Shown here piece after piece: positions 46,593 to 56,626 of a stretch of DNA of 64,000 nt. The notes under the pieces were generated by a model that saw only the letters and a program-made list of their open reading frames with translations, searched no databases and had not been told where the DNA came from. Within the stretch, counting starts at the first letter, position 1; every line of letters starts with the position of its first letter. The stretch is taken from the NCBI GenBank assembly GCA_016709875.1, contig JADJLZ010000007.1, forward strand, positions 124,001-188,000, written 5' to 3'. The DNA is from Planctomycetota bacterium (GTDB lineage: Bacteria > Planctomycetota > UBA1135 > GCA-002686595). Made by a program: the position numbers and the translations under genes.

Positions 46593-47461
46593 AGCGGGTT
46601 CGATTCGAGGAAGCGCGCGAGCGCGTCGCGCCAGGGTAGCAGGGTCTTGCCGCGCAGCCGCGCGAGCTTCGCGCAGTCGAGCACGCTGTACGCGGGACGT
46701 CGCGCGGGCCGGGGGAACTCGGCGGTGCTGCAGGGCAGCACCTTCACGCCGCGCACACCCGAGAATTCGAGTGTCGCGCAGGCGAGCTCGTGCCAGGTCG
46801 CGCTCCCCTCGCAGGCGGCGTGGTACACGCCCGCCTCGCCGAGCATGAGCACGTCCCAGAGCGCCGGCGCGAGCTCCAGCGTGGTCGTCGGCGAACCCCG
46901 CTGGTCGCTGACGACCGTGAGCTCGGGGCGCGTCTTCGCGAGCCCGTGGATCGTGCCGGGGAAGTGCTTGCCGCGCGGGCCGTAGAGCCACTGCGTGCGC
47001 ACGATGCGCGTGCCGCGCGGGTGCTCAGCCTGCGCGGCGCGCTCGCCGGCCAGCTTGGTGCGGCCGTAGGCCGAGAGCGGCGCGACGGAGTCGTCCTCGC
47101 GGTAGGGCCGCGTGCCGTGCCCATCGAAGACGAAGTCGGTGCTCACGAGCACGAGCGGGATCGCAGCCCGCGCGCAGACGCGCGCGAGCACGCGCGAGGC
47201 CTCGGCGTTCACGCGCAGGGCGTCGGCTTCGCGCTCTTCGGCCAGGTCCACTGCCGTGAAGGCGGCGCAGTGGATCACACCCTCGAAGGGCCCGTGCTCC
47301 CTGAACAGGCGCTCGACCGCGGCCGGATCCGCGAGGTCGACGCCGCCGGCGCGCACTCCGCTCGCGAGGTCCGTTCCCACGGCCTCGCAGTCCCGCGGGA
47401 CCTGCAGCAGGAGCTCGCTGCCGAGCATCCCGGCCGCACCGCTGACGAGCACACGCCGCAT
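46589..47461 (-). CDS. rmlD: dTDP-4-dehydrorhamnose reductase
   Basis: The 290-residue enzyme reduces dTDP-4-keto-rhamnose with NAD(P)H. It shows SGAAGMLGSEL near the N-terminus, CAAFTAVDLAEE, VSTDFVFDG and the catalytic SAYGRTKLAGE, the standard RmlD motifs. It sits between rmlA (16 bp gap) and rmlB (ATGA overlap). No rmlC epimerase lies in the window, so either it is elsewhere or the product is not L-rhamnose. Confidence 0.93.
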   Translation of the reverse strand: MRRVLVSGAAGMLGSELLLQVPRDCEAVGTDLASGVRAGGVDLADPAAVERLFREHGPFEGVIHCAAFTAVDLAEEREADALRVNAEASRVLARVCARAAIPLVLVSTDFVFDGHGTRPYREDDSVAPLSAYGRTKLAGERAAQAEHPRGTRIVRTQWLYGPRGKHFPGTIHGLAKTRPELTVVSDQRGSPTTTLELAPALWDVLMLGEAGVYHAACEGSATWHELACATLEFSGVRGVKVLPCSTAEFPRPARRPAYSVLDCAKLARLRGKTLLPWRDALARFLESNPL

Positions 47462-47477
47462 CGCCGCTCGCAGCCGC

Positions 47478-48209
47478 TCAGTCGAGCCGGTTGGCTCCGC
47501 CGTTCGCCACGAGGCAGGCGGACTGGTGCAGCGACTTGGGCGTGCCGGCGTCGGTCCACCAGCCCTCGAGCACTTCGCAGGTCAGCGAGCCGTCCTGGAT
47601 GTACCAGTTGTTGACGTCGGTGATCTCGAGCTCGCCGCGGTCCGAGGGCTTGAGCGTCTTGATGATGTCCCACACGCGGCCGTCGTACATGTAGATGCCG
47701 ATCACCGCGAGGTTCGACTCGGGGTTCTTGGGCTTCTCGACGATGCGCAGGACCTTGTCGCCCGAGAGCGTCGCGACGCCGAAGCGCTCCGGGTCGTGCA
47801 CTTCCTTGAGCAGGATCTTGCCGCCCTGCTTCTGCTCCTTGAAGTTCGCGACCGCCTTGCGGATGTTCCGCTCGATGATGTTGTCGCCCAGCACGACGCA
47901 CAGCGGGCTGCCCTTGGCCCAGTGTTCGCACAGCGAGAGCGCCGCCGCGATGCCGCCCTCACCCTCCTGGTAGGTGTAGTTGAGGTGCTTGAGGCCGAAG
48001 TCCTTGCCGTTGCCGAGCAGCTCGAGGAAGTCGCCCGACTTGCGCCCGCCCGTGACGATCATGATGTCGTCGATGCCCGCGTTCACCAGGCACTCGATCG
48101 GGTAGTAGATCATCGGCCGGTCGTAGACCGGCAGCAGGTGCTTGTTCGTGATCTTGGTCAGCGGGAACAGGCGTGAGCCGAGTCCCCCGGCGAGTATGCA
48201 GCCTTTCAT
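47478..48209 (-). CDS. rmlA: Glucose-1-phosphate thymidylyltransferase (short form)
   Basis: The 243-residue nucleotidyltransferase has the signature GGLGSRLFPLTKITNKHLLP (residues 8-27). The metal/substrate-binding VVLGDNII, the EKPKNPESNLAVIGIY segment and the GWWTDAGTPKSL motif follow. It activates glucose-1-phosphate to dTDP-glucose. It is about 45 residues shorter than the classic RmlA, lacking the C-terminal helical extension that forms the allosteric dTDP-rhamnose site; such short versions are known. It starts a three-gene rml unit, 87 bp after the epimerase gene. Confidence 0.92.
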   Translation of the reverse strand: MKGCILAGGLGSRLFPLTKITNKHLLPVYDRPMIYYPIECLVNAGIDDIMIVTGGRKSGDFLELLGNGKDFGLKHLNYTYQEGEGGIAAALSLCEHWAKGSPLCVVLGDNIIERNIRKAVANFKEQKQGGKILLKEVHDPERFGVATLSGDKVLRIVEKPKNPESNLAVIGIYMYDGRVWDIIKTLKPSDRGELEITDVNNWYIQDGSLTCEVLEGWWTDAGTPKSLHQSACLVANGGANRLD

Positions 48210-48296
48210 GGATGTCCTTGGTGCGGTCGGTGCTCTGTGCGCGGGTGCGTCGTGCGGTCCAGAATCGGAAAAAGGTATCCCGAAACCGCCGATCCA

Positions 48297-49247
48297 TCAA
48301 ACCGGACGCGCATTCTCCGCACGGTACCACTCCACGAAGCGCGCGAGACCCTCTTCCAGGCCCGTGGAAGGCGCGTAGCCCAGCTTCTGGCGCGCCTTGC
48401 TGACGTCGGCGTAGGTCACCAGCACGTCGCCCGGCTGCATCGGCTGGCGGTCGAGCAGCGCTTTCCGTCCGCAGGCCGTCTCGATCGCCCCCACCAGCTC
48501 GGAGAGCGAGATCGTGCGCGATTCCCCGAGGTTGTAGATCTCGTAGCCTGCGCAACGATCGAGCGAGCGCACGACTCCGTCGACGATGTCCGCCACGTAG
48601 GTGTAGTCGCGGCGCGTCGAGCCGTCGCCGAAGAACGGGATCGGCTGGCCCTCGTGCACGGCGCGCACGAACTTGTGGATCGCCATCTCGGGCCGCTGGC
48701 GCGGGCCGTAGACCGTGAAGAAGCGCAGGCAGGCCACCGGCAGGCGGTAGAGGTGGTGGTAGGTGTAGCAGAGCAGCTCGCCCGCGCGCTTGGTCGCGGC
48801 GTAGGGCGAGACGGGCTGGTGGATGTCGTCCGTTTCGCGGAAGGGCACGCGGTCGTTCGCGCCGTAGACGCTCGAGGAGGACGCGAACACGAACCGTGTC
48901 GCGGGCCGCTGCTTCAGCTCCTCGAGCAGCGCCAGCGTGCCGCGCACGTTGACGTCCTCGTAGAGCAGCGGGTCGACGAGCGAGGGCCGCACGCCCGCGC
49001 GCGCCGCGAGGTGGACCACGGCCTCGAAACGGCCCTCGGCGAAGAGTCGGGCGAGCAGCGCGCGGTCGCGGATGTCGCCCTCGACGATGCGCGCTCCGCG
49101 CAGCGCAGCCGCGTTGCGCCGCTTGCGCGCGGGGTCGTAGAAGTCGTCGAAATCGTCGAGCACGGTGAGCTCGTCGCCGCGCGCGAGCAGGGCTTCGCAC
49201 ACGTGCGATCCGATGAACCCGGCTCCGCCTGTGACCAGAATGCGCAT
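48297..49247 (-). CDS. NAD-dependent sugar-nucleotide epimerase (UDP-glucuronate 4-epimerase-like)
   Basis: The 316-residue extended-SDR enzyme has TGGAGFIGSHVCEAL at the N-terminus, then HLAARAGVRPSLVDPLLY, ASSSSVYG, catalytic PYAATKRAGE and FFTVYGPRQRPEMAI. The AARAGVR segment and the RQRPDM-like segment are typical of UDP-glucuronate/galacturonate 4-epimerases. It lies 3 bp after glmS and probably provides uronic acid for the exported glycan. UDP-glucose/GlcNAc epimerase activity is the main alternative. Confidence 0.85.
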   Translation of the reverse strand: MRILVTGGAGFIGSHVCEALLARGDELTVLDDFDDFYDPARKRRNAAALRGARIVEGDIRDRALLARLFAEGRFEAVVHLAARAGVRPSLVDPLLYEDVNVRGTLALLEELKQRPATRFVFASSSSVYGANDRVPFRETDDIHQPVSPYAATKRAGELLCYTYHHLYRLPVACLRFFTVYGPRQRPEMAIHKFVRAVHEGQPIPFFGDGSTRRDYTYVADIVDGVVRSLDRCAGYEIYNLGESRTISLSELVGAIETACGRKALLDRQPMQPGDVLVTYADVSKARQKLGYAPSTGLEEGLARFVEWYRAENARPV

Positions 49248-49250
49248 CGC

Positions 49251-51095
49251 TCACTCCACCGTGACGCTCTTGGCGAGGTTCCTGGGCTTGTCGATGTCGC
49301 AGCCCTTCAATGCGGCGACGTGGTAGGCCACCAGCTGCAGCGGGATCACGTTCAGGAGCGGCGCGAGCCATTCGCTCGACTCGGGCACCTCGACGCGCTC
49401 GTCGGCGAGCTTGAGGGCCTCCTCGTCGGAGCCGATGCAGATCACCTTGCCGCCGCGCGCGCGCACCTGCTCGACGTTGGAGCGCATCTTCTCCGCCAGC
49501 GGCCCCTTGGGCACCAGCGCGAGAATCGACATCGCGGGCTCGATCAGCGCGATCGGTCCGTGCTTCATCTCGCCGCCGGCGTAGCCCTCGGCGTGCACGT
49601 AGCTGATCTCCTTCAGCTTGAGCGCACCCTCGAGCGCGACGGGGTACTCGATCCCGCGACCCAGGAACAGGAAGCCCTTGGCGTTCTGGTGGCGACCCGC
49701 GATCGCGCGCACTTCCTCCACCGCGCGCTCGCCCAGCATGGCCTCCATCTTGGGGCGCAGGAGGCGCAAATCGCGCAGCAACTCCGTCCCGCGGCGCGCG
49801 TCGAGCGTGCCGCGCGCGCGCCCCAGGCGCACGGCGAGCAGGTAGGCGGCGGTGACCTGCGCCACGAAGGCCTTGGTGCTCGCCACGCCGATCTCGGGAC
49901 CGGCGTGCGTCAGGATCAAGGCGCCCGCCTCGCGCACGAGCGTGCTGCCCTCGACGTTGCAGATCGCGGCCGTGCGCGCGCCGAGCTCCTTGGCCTTGCG
50001 CAGCGCGGCCAGCGTGTCGGCCGTCTCGCCCGACTGCGAGATCGCCAGCGCCAGCGTGTTCGGCGCGACGAGCGGATCGCGGTAGCGGAACTCGCTCGCG
50101 AAGTCGATCTCGACCGGCAGGCGCGCCAGGCCCTCGACGAGGTAGCGCGCGATCATGCCGGCGTGCAGCGCCGTGCCGCAGGCGACGATCAGCAGGCGCT
50201 CGATCCCGCGCAGATCCGCGTCGGCGAAGCCCGCGCCCTCGAATTCCACGTCGCCGCGCTCCTCGCGGATGCGCCCGAAGGCGGTGCGCGCGAGCACGTC
50301 GGGCTGCTCGTGGATCTCCTTCAGCATGTAGTGCGGGAAGCTGCCCTTGCCGGCCGCCTCGGGGTCCCAGTCGATGCGCCGCGCGGGACGCTCGGCCGGC
50401 GAACCGTCGTGGCGGAAGACGCGCAGCTTTCCGACGCGCAGTTCGGCGATGTCGCCGTCCTCGAGGAACACGACCTCGCGCGTGTGCGGCAGCAGAGCCA
50501 GCGCGTCCGAGGCGAGGTAGGCCGCGTCGGGCGTCACCGCGACGCACAGCGGCGGTCCCTGGCGCGCGCACACCAGGCGCGGTTCGTCGCCCTCGAGCGT
50601 GAGCGCCGCGACGGCGTAGTAGCCGCGCACACGGCCGAGCGAGAGGCGCATGGCCTCGGCCAGCGTGCGGCCCGCCTCGAGTTCGATGCCGATCCAGTGC
50701 GCCAGGACCTCGGTGTCGGTCTCCGACTGCAGCTTCACGCCGCGCGCGACCAGTTCGGCGCGCAGCTCGGCGTAGTTCTCGAAGATGCCGTTGTGCACCA
50801 GCGCGACGCGGCCGCGCTCGTCGGTGTGCGGGTGCGCATTGACGTCGCTGGGCACGCCGTGCGTCGCCCAGCGCGTGTGGCCGATGCCCGCACGAGCTCC
50901 GGCGAGCGCGCCGTCGGAGAGCAGCGCCTCGAGATTCTGGATGCGCCCGGCCTTGCGCCGGATCGTGATTCCCTGGCCGTCGATCACCGCCACGCCGGCG
51001 GAGTCGTAGCCGCGGTACTCGAGCACGCGCAGGCCCTCGAGCAGGCCCTCGAGCGCCGATCCCTTGGCCAGGATCGATCCGACGATGCCGCACAT
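49251..51095 (-). CDS. glmS: Glutamine-fructose-6-phosphate aminotransferase
   Basis: The 614-residue enzyme makes glucosamine-6-phosphate, the entry to UDP-GlcNAc. The glutaminase domain starts with catalytic Cys2 (MCGIVG) and contains YRGYDSAGV, GHTRWATHG and HNGIFENY. Two SIS isomerase domains follow, with SQSGETADTL and GRGIEYPVALEGALKLKEISY (in two parts), and the C-terminal DKPRNLAKSVTVE. No glmS ribozyme is apparent in the 4-bp gap after the UDP-xylose synthase gene. Its location inside a polysaccharide operon suggests extra supply of amino sugar. Confidence 0.97.
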   Translation of the reverse strand: MCGIVGSILAKGSALEGLLEGLRVLEYRGYDSAGVAVIDGQGITIRRKAGRIQNLEALLSDGALAGARAGIGHTRWATHGVPSDVNAHPHTDERGRVALVHNGIFENYAELRAELVARGVKLQSETDTEVLAHWIGIELEAGRTLAEAMRLSLGRVRGYYAVAALTLEGDEPRLVCARQGPPLCVAVTPDAAYLASDALALLPHTREVVFLEDGDIAELRVGKLRVFRHDGSPAERPARRIDWDPEAAGKGSFPHYMLKEIHEQPDVLARTAFGRIREERGDVEFEGAGFADADLRGIERLLIVACGTALHAGMIARYLVEGLARLPVEIDFASEFRYRDPLVAPNTLALAISQSGETADTLAALRKAKELGARTAAICNVEGSTLVREAGALILTHAGPEIGVASTKAFVAQVTAAYLLAVRLGRARGTLDARRGTELLRDLRLLRPKMEAMLGERAVEEVRAIAGRHQNAKGFLFLGRGIEYPVALEGALKLKEISYVHAEGYAGGEMKHGPIALIEPAMSILALVPKGPLAEKMRSNVEQVRARGGKVICIGSDEEALKLADERVEVPESSEWLAPLLNVIPLQLVAYHVAALKGCDIDKPRNLAKSVTVE

Positions 51096-51099
51096 GGGG

Positions 51100-52059
<960 letters not shown>

Positions 52060-52062
52060 GCT

Positions 52063-52923
52063 CTAGCGCGGTTCCGGCTGGTTGCCCAGCGGCCGGAATC
52101 GCACCTCCTCGTCGCGTTCGAGGCGCACGCGCAGACCCAGTGCGCGGATCTCGTTGTCGCCGTTCGCGCGCAGACCGACTTCCTCGTCGGAGTCCAGGCG
52201 CTGCAGCCCGCCCTGCCACTCGACGTCAAGGCCGCGCACCTGCGCGCCCTGCCAGTCCCCCGCCTCGGGCAGCGGCGCCCCGGGCGTGGTGCCCAGGGGC
52301 AGATCGACGATCTGGCCGGGATCGAGGTGGAAGACCGCGGAGCGGTAGGCGACGTCGCCGGGCTCCTTGGACTGGTTCTTCACGCGCATCAGGTCGGCGG
52401 TCATGAGCTGCACCTCGAAGGGCCCGCTCTTGGCCGAAAGCCGTGCGCCGCCGACGAGGTCGATCTCGTCCGCTTCGACAAGGTCGATCTGCGCGCGCTC
52501 GACTTGCTGGAACACGAAGGCCGGCTCACCGCGGCTCTTCGAGCCGATGATGCCGGCGCCGCGCCCGTAGAGCGTGATCGAACTGCCGTTCGGCCAGAGC
52601 ACCTCGAGCCTGCCGCCCGGCGCGGTGTAGACGCGCGAGCCGGAATGCAGGCGCAGCGACTTGCGGTAGAACGAGAGCGGGAAGCTCGAGGCGTAGCCCG
52701 CCGGCCGCACCTGGCACGGATCGGCGTGGCGCAGCACGAGCATCTCTTCGGGGCCCTCCTGGAAGAGCTCGCGGTCACCCGGCGGCAGCGGGTTGGCGAG
52801 CGGCTCCATCGGGCCCGGCCAGCGCTGCGTGTTGCCCCAGGGCCAGCGCCACAGGCCACCACAGCCAGGCAGCAGCGCCGCACACGCGAGGATGGCGGCC
52901 AGGCTCGCCCCCGCGCTCCTCAT
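52063..52923 (-). CDS. FecR-like lipoprotein of unknown function
   Basis: The 286-residue lipoprotein (lipobox LPGC, Cys21) has a middle part resembling the FecR beta domain: GSRVYTAPGGRLEVLWPNGSSITLYG (positions about 95-120, divided here) followed by repeated beta strands ending in FEVQLMTADLMRV. The remainder is not recognised. Its ATG overlaps the accC stop as ATGA, and it precedes the UDP-xylose synthase gene by 3 bp. It may act in the envelope and be unrelated to acetyl-CoA carboxylase despite the coupling. Confidence 0.65.
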   Translation of the reverse strand: MRSAGASLAAILACAALLPGCGGLWRWPWGNTQRWPGPMEPLANPLPPGDRELFQEGPEEMLVLRHADPCQVRPAGYASSFPLSFYRKSLRLHSGSRVYTAPGGRLEVLWPNGSSITLYGRGAGIIGSKSRGEPAFVFQQVERAQIDLVEADEIDLVGGARLSAKSGPFEVQLMTADLMRVKNQSKEPGDVAYRSAVFHLDPGQIVDLPLGTTPGAPLPEAGDWQGAQVRGLDVEWQGGLQRLDSDEEVGLRANGDNEIRALGLRVRLERDEEVRFRPLGNQPEPR

Positions 52924-54293
52924 CGCGGCTCCTTGACCGGGATGGCGGGGTGGCTGCCGTAGTAGCGCTCGACGAAACCGGTGTCGTGGTCGCCGGCGCG
53001 GAAGTCGGAGTGGCGCAGGATGCTGCCGTGCAGCGGGATCGTCGTCTTCGGCCCCTCGATCACGAACTCGTCGAGCGCGCGCAGCATGGTGCGCACGGCG
53101 GCGTCGCGAGTGGAGCGGTGGACGAGCAGCTTGCCGATCATCGAGTCGTAGTTCGGCGGAATCCGGTAGCCACTGTAGCAGTGGCTGTCGAGGCGCACGC
53201 CCGGTCCGCCGGGCGGGACGAAGAGCTCGATCTTGCCCGGCGAGGGCTGGAAGTCCTTTTCGGGATCCTCCGCGTTGATGCGGCACTCGATCGCGTGCCC
53301 GCTCCAGCGCACGTCCTCCTGCTTGAAGGCGAGCCTCTCGCCCGAGGCGATCAGGAGCTGCTGCTGGATCAGGTCCAGGCCGGTGACCATTTCGGTCACG
53401 GTGTGCTCGACCTGGATGCGCGCGTTGACCTCGATGAAGTAGAAGCTGCCGTCGCGCGCGAGCAGGAACTCGACCGTGCCGGCGTTGGTGTAGTTCGCCT
53501 CGCGCACGACGCGCACGGCCGCTTCGCAGATGCGCGCGCGCAGCTCGGGCGTGAGCGAGGGCGAGGGCGACTCCTCGATCAGCTTCTGGTGCCGGCGCTG
53601 CACCGAGCAGTCGCGTTCGCCCAGATGCACGATGTTGCCGTGCTCATCGGCGAGGATCTGCACCTCGATGTGGCGCGGGTTCTCGACGAACTTCTCCAGG
53701 TAGACCGTGCCGTCGCCGAAGGCCGCCTTGGCCTCGGACGAGGCCTGGTGGAAACTCGCCACGAGCGAAGGCTCGTTGCGCGCGACGCGCATGCCGCGCC
53801 CGCCGCCGCCGGCCGCGGCCTTGATCATGATCGGGTAGCCGATCTGCTGCGCGACCTCGAGCGCCTTCTTTTCGTCCTCGACTGCGCCGTCGGAGCCCGG
53901 CACGATCGGCACGCCGGCCTTGCGCGCGAGCTCGCGCGCGCGGACCTTGTCGCCCAGGGCCGCGATCACCTCGGGCGTGGGGCCGATGAAGTTGATCTTG
54001 CACGAGCGGCAGACCTCGGCGAAGTGGTCGTTCTCGGCCAGGAAGCCGTAGCCCGGATGGATCGCGTCGGCGTCGGCGACCTCGGCCGCGGCGATGATCG
54101 CCGGGATGTCGAGGTAGCTCTTGGCGCTCTGCGGCGGACCGATGCAGATGGTCTCGTCGGCCTGGCGCAGGTACAGCGCATCCGCGTCGGCGGAGGAGTA
54201 CACGGCCACGGTCTCGATGCCGAGCTCGCGACAAGCGCGGATCACGCGCTGAGCGATCTCGCCCCGATTGGCGATCAATACGCGCCGGAACAT
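52920..54293 (-). CDS. accC: Acetyl-CoA carboxylase, biotin carboxylase subunit
   Basis: The 457-residue ATP-grasp enzyme carboxylates the biotin on AccB, the first step of fatty-acid synthesis. It shows MFRRVLIANRGEIA, HPGYGFLAEN, the glycine-rich ATP loop KAAAGGGGRGM, ERDCSVQRRHQKLIEE, FIEVNARIQVEHTVTE and a C-terminal domain of normal length. The start ATG at 54293 shares one base with the accB stop (TGATG). It forms an accBC operon with asd and moaC upstream. Confidence 0.97.
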   Translation of the reverse strand: MFRRVLIANRGEIAQRVIRACRELGIETVAVYSSADADALYLRQADETICIGPPQSAKSYLDIPAIIAAAEVADADAIHPGYGFLAENDHFAEVCRSCKINFIGPTPEVIAALGDKVRARELARKAGVPIVPGSDGAVEDEKKALEVAQQIGYPIMIKAAAGGGGRGMRVARNEPSLVASFHQASSEAKAAFGDGTVYLEKFVENPRHIEVQILADEHGNIVHLGERDCSVQRRHQKLIEESPSPSLTPELRARICEAAVRVVREANYTNAGTVEFLLARDGSFYFIEVNARIQVEHTVTEMVTGLDLIQQQLLIASGERLAFKQEDVRWSGHAIECRINAEDPEKDFQPSPGKIELFVPPGGPGVRLDSHCYSGYRIPPNYDSMIGKLLVHRSTRDAAVRTMLRALDEFVIEGPKTTIPLHGSILRHSDFRAGDHDTGFVERYYGSHPAIPVKEPR

Positions 54294-54784
54294 CAGTCGG
54301 TCTTCACGAGGAAGAGCGGCTGGCCGAATTCGACCGGCTCGCCGTTCTCGACCAGGATCTCGAGGATCTCGCCCGAGATCTCCGACTTGATCTCGTTCAT
54401 CACCTTCATCGCCTCGATGATGCACAACGTGCGGTCGAGCTCGACGCGCGAGCCGACGCGGACGAAGGCCTCGGCCTCGGGCGAGGAGGAGCGGTAGAAC
54501 GTCCCGACCATCGGTGAAGAGATCGTGGTGCCCTTGTGTGCGGCCGGCTTCTGGGCCTCGGGCGCCGAGGGTGCGGCGGGGGCGGCGCCCGGCGCCGCGA
54601 CCTGCGGCACGGGGGCAGCGCCAGCGTGCATGACGTGGACCATCGGCATCGGGACCGCGGGGGCCTCGGGACGGCCGCGCTTGAGGCGCAGCCGCGAGCC
54701 GGCCTTCTCGTCCTCGAGCTCGAGCTCGAAGACCTCGCCGTCCTTCATCAACTTGATCAGCCTCTGGATCAGCTTGACGTCCAT
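54293..54784 (-). CDS. accB: Acetyl-CoA carboxylase biotin carboxyl carrier protein
   Basis: The 163-residue protein has a helical N-terminal region, an Ala/Pro-rich flexible linker (about 40-85) and a biotinyl domain. The biotin-accepting lysine lies in IEAMKVMNEI and the SPMVGTFYRSSSPEA thumb-containing segment precedes it. It carries carboxybiotin between AccC and the carboxyltransferase. The 44-bp gap to asd contains two G7 runs (54795-54801 and 54814-54820). Confidence 0.97.
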   Translation of the reverse strand: MDVKLIQRLIKLMKDGEVFELELEDEKAGSRLRLKRGRPEAPAVPMPMVHVMHAGAAPVPQVAAPGAAPAAPSAPEAQKPAAHKGTTISSPMVGTFYRSSSPEAEAFVRVGSRVELDRTLCIIEAMKVMNEIKSEISGEILEILVENGEPVEFGQPLFLVKTD

Positions 54785-54828
54785 GCGTGGTTCCGGGGGG
54801 GTCTGGACTCTCTGGGGGGGTCGAGCGC

Positions 54829-55911
54829 CTAGCGCTCGGCGGGCAGCGCGGCGGCGATCTGGAGCGCGTTCAGGGCAGCGCCCTTGCGGATCTGATCACC
54901 GACGGCGAAGAAGCATAGCGAGCGCTTCCCCCGTGTTCCCGCTCGAATCCGCCCGACGTGCACCGGGTCGCTGCCTGCGCACTCCAGCGGGCGGGGGCCG
55001 TGCGGATCCTCGGTCAGGGCCAGCCCGGGTGCGCGGGCGAGCTCGGCGCGCAAACGATCGAGGTCGAGGTCGGCCCCCAGGCGGCAATGGATGGCCACCG
55101 AGTGGCAGCGCTCGACCGGCACGCGCGCCGTCGTGGATTCGACCACCAGCCCGGGCAGGCCGAGGATCTTGCGCAGCTCCTCGCAGATCTTCTGCTCCTC
55201 GCCGCTCGTGCCGTCCGGGCCTACGTCGGCGACGGCGGGGATCACGTTCTGGTGCAGGCGCGCGACGAAGGGACTCTGCGGCGGCGCGCCCTGCGCGGGC
55301 GCCCCGGAGGCCTCGCGCGCTTCGTAGTGCAAGGTCTCGATGCCCGCGGAGCCGGCGCCCGAGGCAGCCTGGTAGCTGACGAGGATCAGCTCTTCGAGAC
55401 CGAAGAGCCGCTGCACCACCGCCAGCGGGAGCGCCGCGATCGCGCTGGTGCAGTTGGGGTTCGCGACCAGACGCGGCGCGCCGCGCAGCTCGCCGCCGTT
55501 GATCTCGGGCACGACGAGCGGGACGTCGGGGCGCATGCGCAGCGCGCTCGAGAGGTCGATCACGCGCACGCCCGCCTCGCACAGCGCCGGCGCGAGCTCG
55601 CGCGAGATCCCGCTCGGCGTGCACAGGAAGGCCAGGTCGGTGCCCTCGAAATCGGTCGCCTCGCGCGTGGACTCGAGCGGCCGCACGTCGAGCTTGACGC
55701 GCCCGAGCGCCAACTCGAGCTTGCCGAAGCGCCGCGCGAGGCAGTCGATGCGTTCGCGCGGATGCTCCGCCGCGAGCAGCAGCTGCGCGAGCTCGCGGCC
55801 GACGGCGCCCGTGGCGCCGACGATCGCGACGTGCTGGCTGCGGTGGCGGTCGGTCCAGCCCCACGGCGCTCCTTCGTTCCCCGGGATCATGCCGCGTTCC
55901 TTGGTGCTCAT
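54829..55911 (-). CDS. asd: Aspartate-semialdehyde dehydrogenase
   Basis: The 360-residue enzyme reduces aspartyl phosphate to the semialdehyde for lysine/diaminopimelate, threonine and methionine synthesis. It has VAIVGATGAVGREL (NADP site), LVANPNCTSAIAALPL with the catalytic Cys, SYQAASGAG, and RVPVERCHSVAIHC with the catalytic His. The ATG at 55911 overlaps the moaC stop (ATGA); an internal ATG at 55890 is an alternative. An N-terminal extension of about 25 residues is unusual compared with typical Asd. Confidence 0.94.
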   Translation of the reverse strand: MSTKERGMIPGNEGAPWGWTDRHRSQHVAIVGATGAVGRELAQLLLAAEHPRERIDCLARRFGKLELALGRVKLDVRPLESTREATDFEGTDLAFLCTPSGISRELAPALCEAGVRVIDLSSALRMRPDVPLVVPEINGGELRGAPRLVANPNCTSAIAALPLAVVQRLFGLEELILVSYQAASGAGSAGIETLHYEAREASGAPAQGAPPQSPFVARLHQNVIPAVADVGPDGTSGEEQKICEELRKILGLPGLVVESTTARVPVERCHSVAIHCRLGADLDLDRLRAELARAPGLALTEDPHGPRPLECAGSDPVHVGRIRAGTRGKRSLCFFAVGDQIRKGAALNALQIAAALPAER

Positions 55912-56435
55912 GAGCTCGTCTTGGCTGCCTTCCAGGTGCCCGATTTCCCGCCGCGTTTCTCGAGCAACTCGAGCGCTTCGATGCGGATGCCGTGGTCGAG
56001 TCCCTTGGTCATGTCGTAGATGACCAGGGCCGCCACCGCGGCGCCGGTCATCGCCTCCATCTCGACACCCGTGCGCCCGCGGCACGCCGCGCGGCAGCGT
56101 ACCTCGAGGCGGTCGCGCCCCGCGCGCACGAACTCGAGGCTGAGGTGATCCAGGCCCAGCGGATGGCACATCGGGATCAGCTCGCCCGTGCGCTTGGCGG
56201 CGAGCATTCCGGCGGCGCGCGCGACCTCTTCGACGGCACCCTTGGGACCTTGCGCCGCGAGCACGCGCTCGAGCAGCCCGGGAGGAAAGACGATCGCGGC
56301 GCGCGCGAGGGCGGAGCGCGAGCTGACGCGCTTCTTCGACACGTCGACCATGCGCGAGGCGCCCCCCTTGGAAGCCGCCTCGAGGTGGCTCAAGCTGCGC
56401 GGCGCGCGACGAGTCCTGGAGGTCCTGCTCTTCAT
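55908..56435 (-). CDS. moaC: Cyclic pyranopterin monophosphate synthase
   Basis: The 175-residue enzyme makes cyclic pyranopterin monophosphate in molybdenum-cofactor synthesis. Family motifs are MVDVSKKRVSSRSA, AKRTGELIPMCHPLGLDH, GRTGVEMEAMTGAAVAALVIYDM and a C-terminal KRGGKSG. ATG 56435 is preferred; an in-frame GTG at 56450 would add five residues. It is the first gene of the co-directional train that runs into asd, accBC and the polysaccharide genes. No other Mo-cofactor gene is nearby. Confidence 0.94.
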   Translation of the reverse strand: MKSRTSRTRRAPRSLSHLEAASKGGASRMVDVSKKRVSSRSALARAAIVFPPGLLERVLAAQGPKGAVEEVARAAGMLAAKRTGELIPMCHPLGLDHLSLEFVRAGRDRLEVRCRAACRGRTGVEMEAMTGAAVAALVIYDMTKGLDHGIRIEALELLEKRGGKSGTWKAAKTSS

Positions 56436-56626
56436 CGAGGGGCGCGACACTCTAGCGCCCTTCGCAGTGCATTTCCTTCCGCACGGCGGGCTGCGGGGCG
56501 AAGAATCGGGCAGGGGTATGATTTCCGTTCATGGCCCTGCCGTCGGGGTTCCGAAGCGTACAGTGTCCGCCGCACGCCTGCGAAGCCCGTGGCAACTGCG
56601 CCCGGGACGTCCGATCCTCCACCGCG

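Noticed and set aside
56517..56531. Leaderless promoter (TATGAT) with start at 56531 for the protease
   Set aside because: The residues from 56531 to 56626 are not signal-peptide-like; the clear signal peptide starts at 56627, so a leader of about 100 nt is likelier. No -35 is seen.
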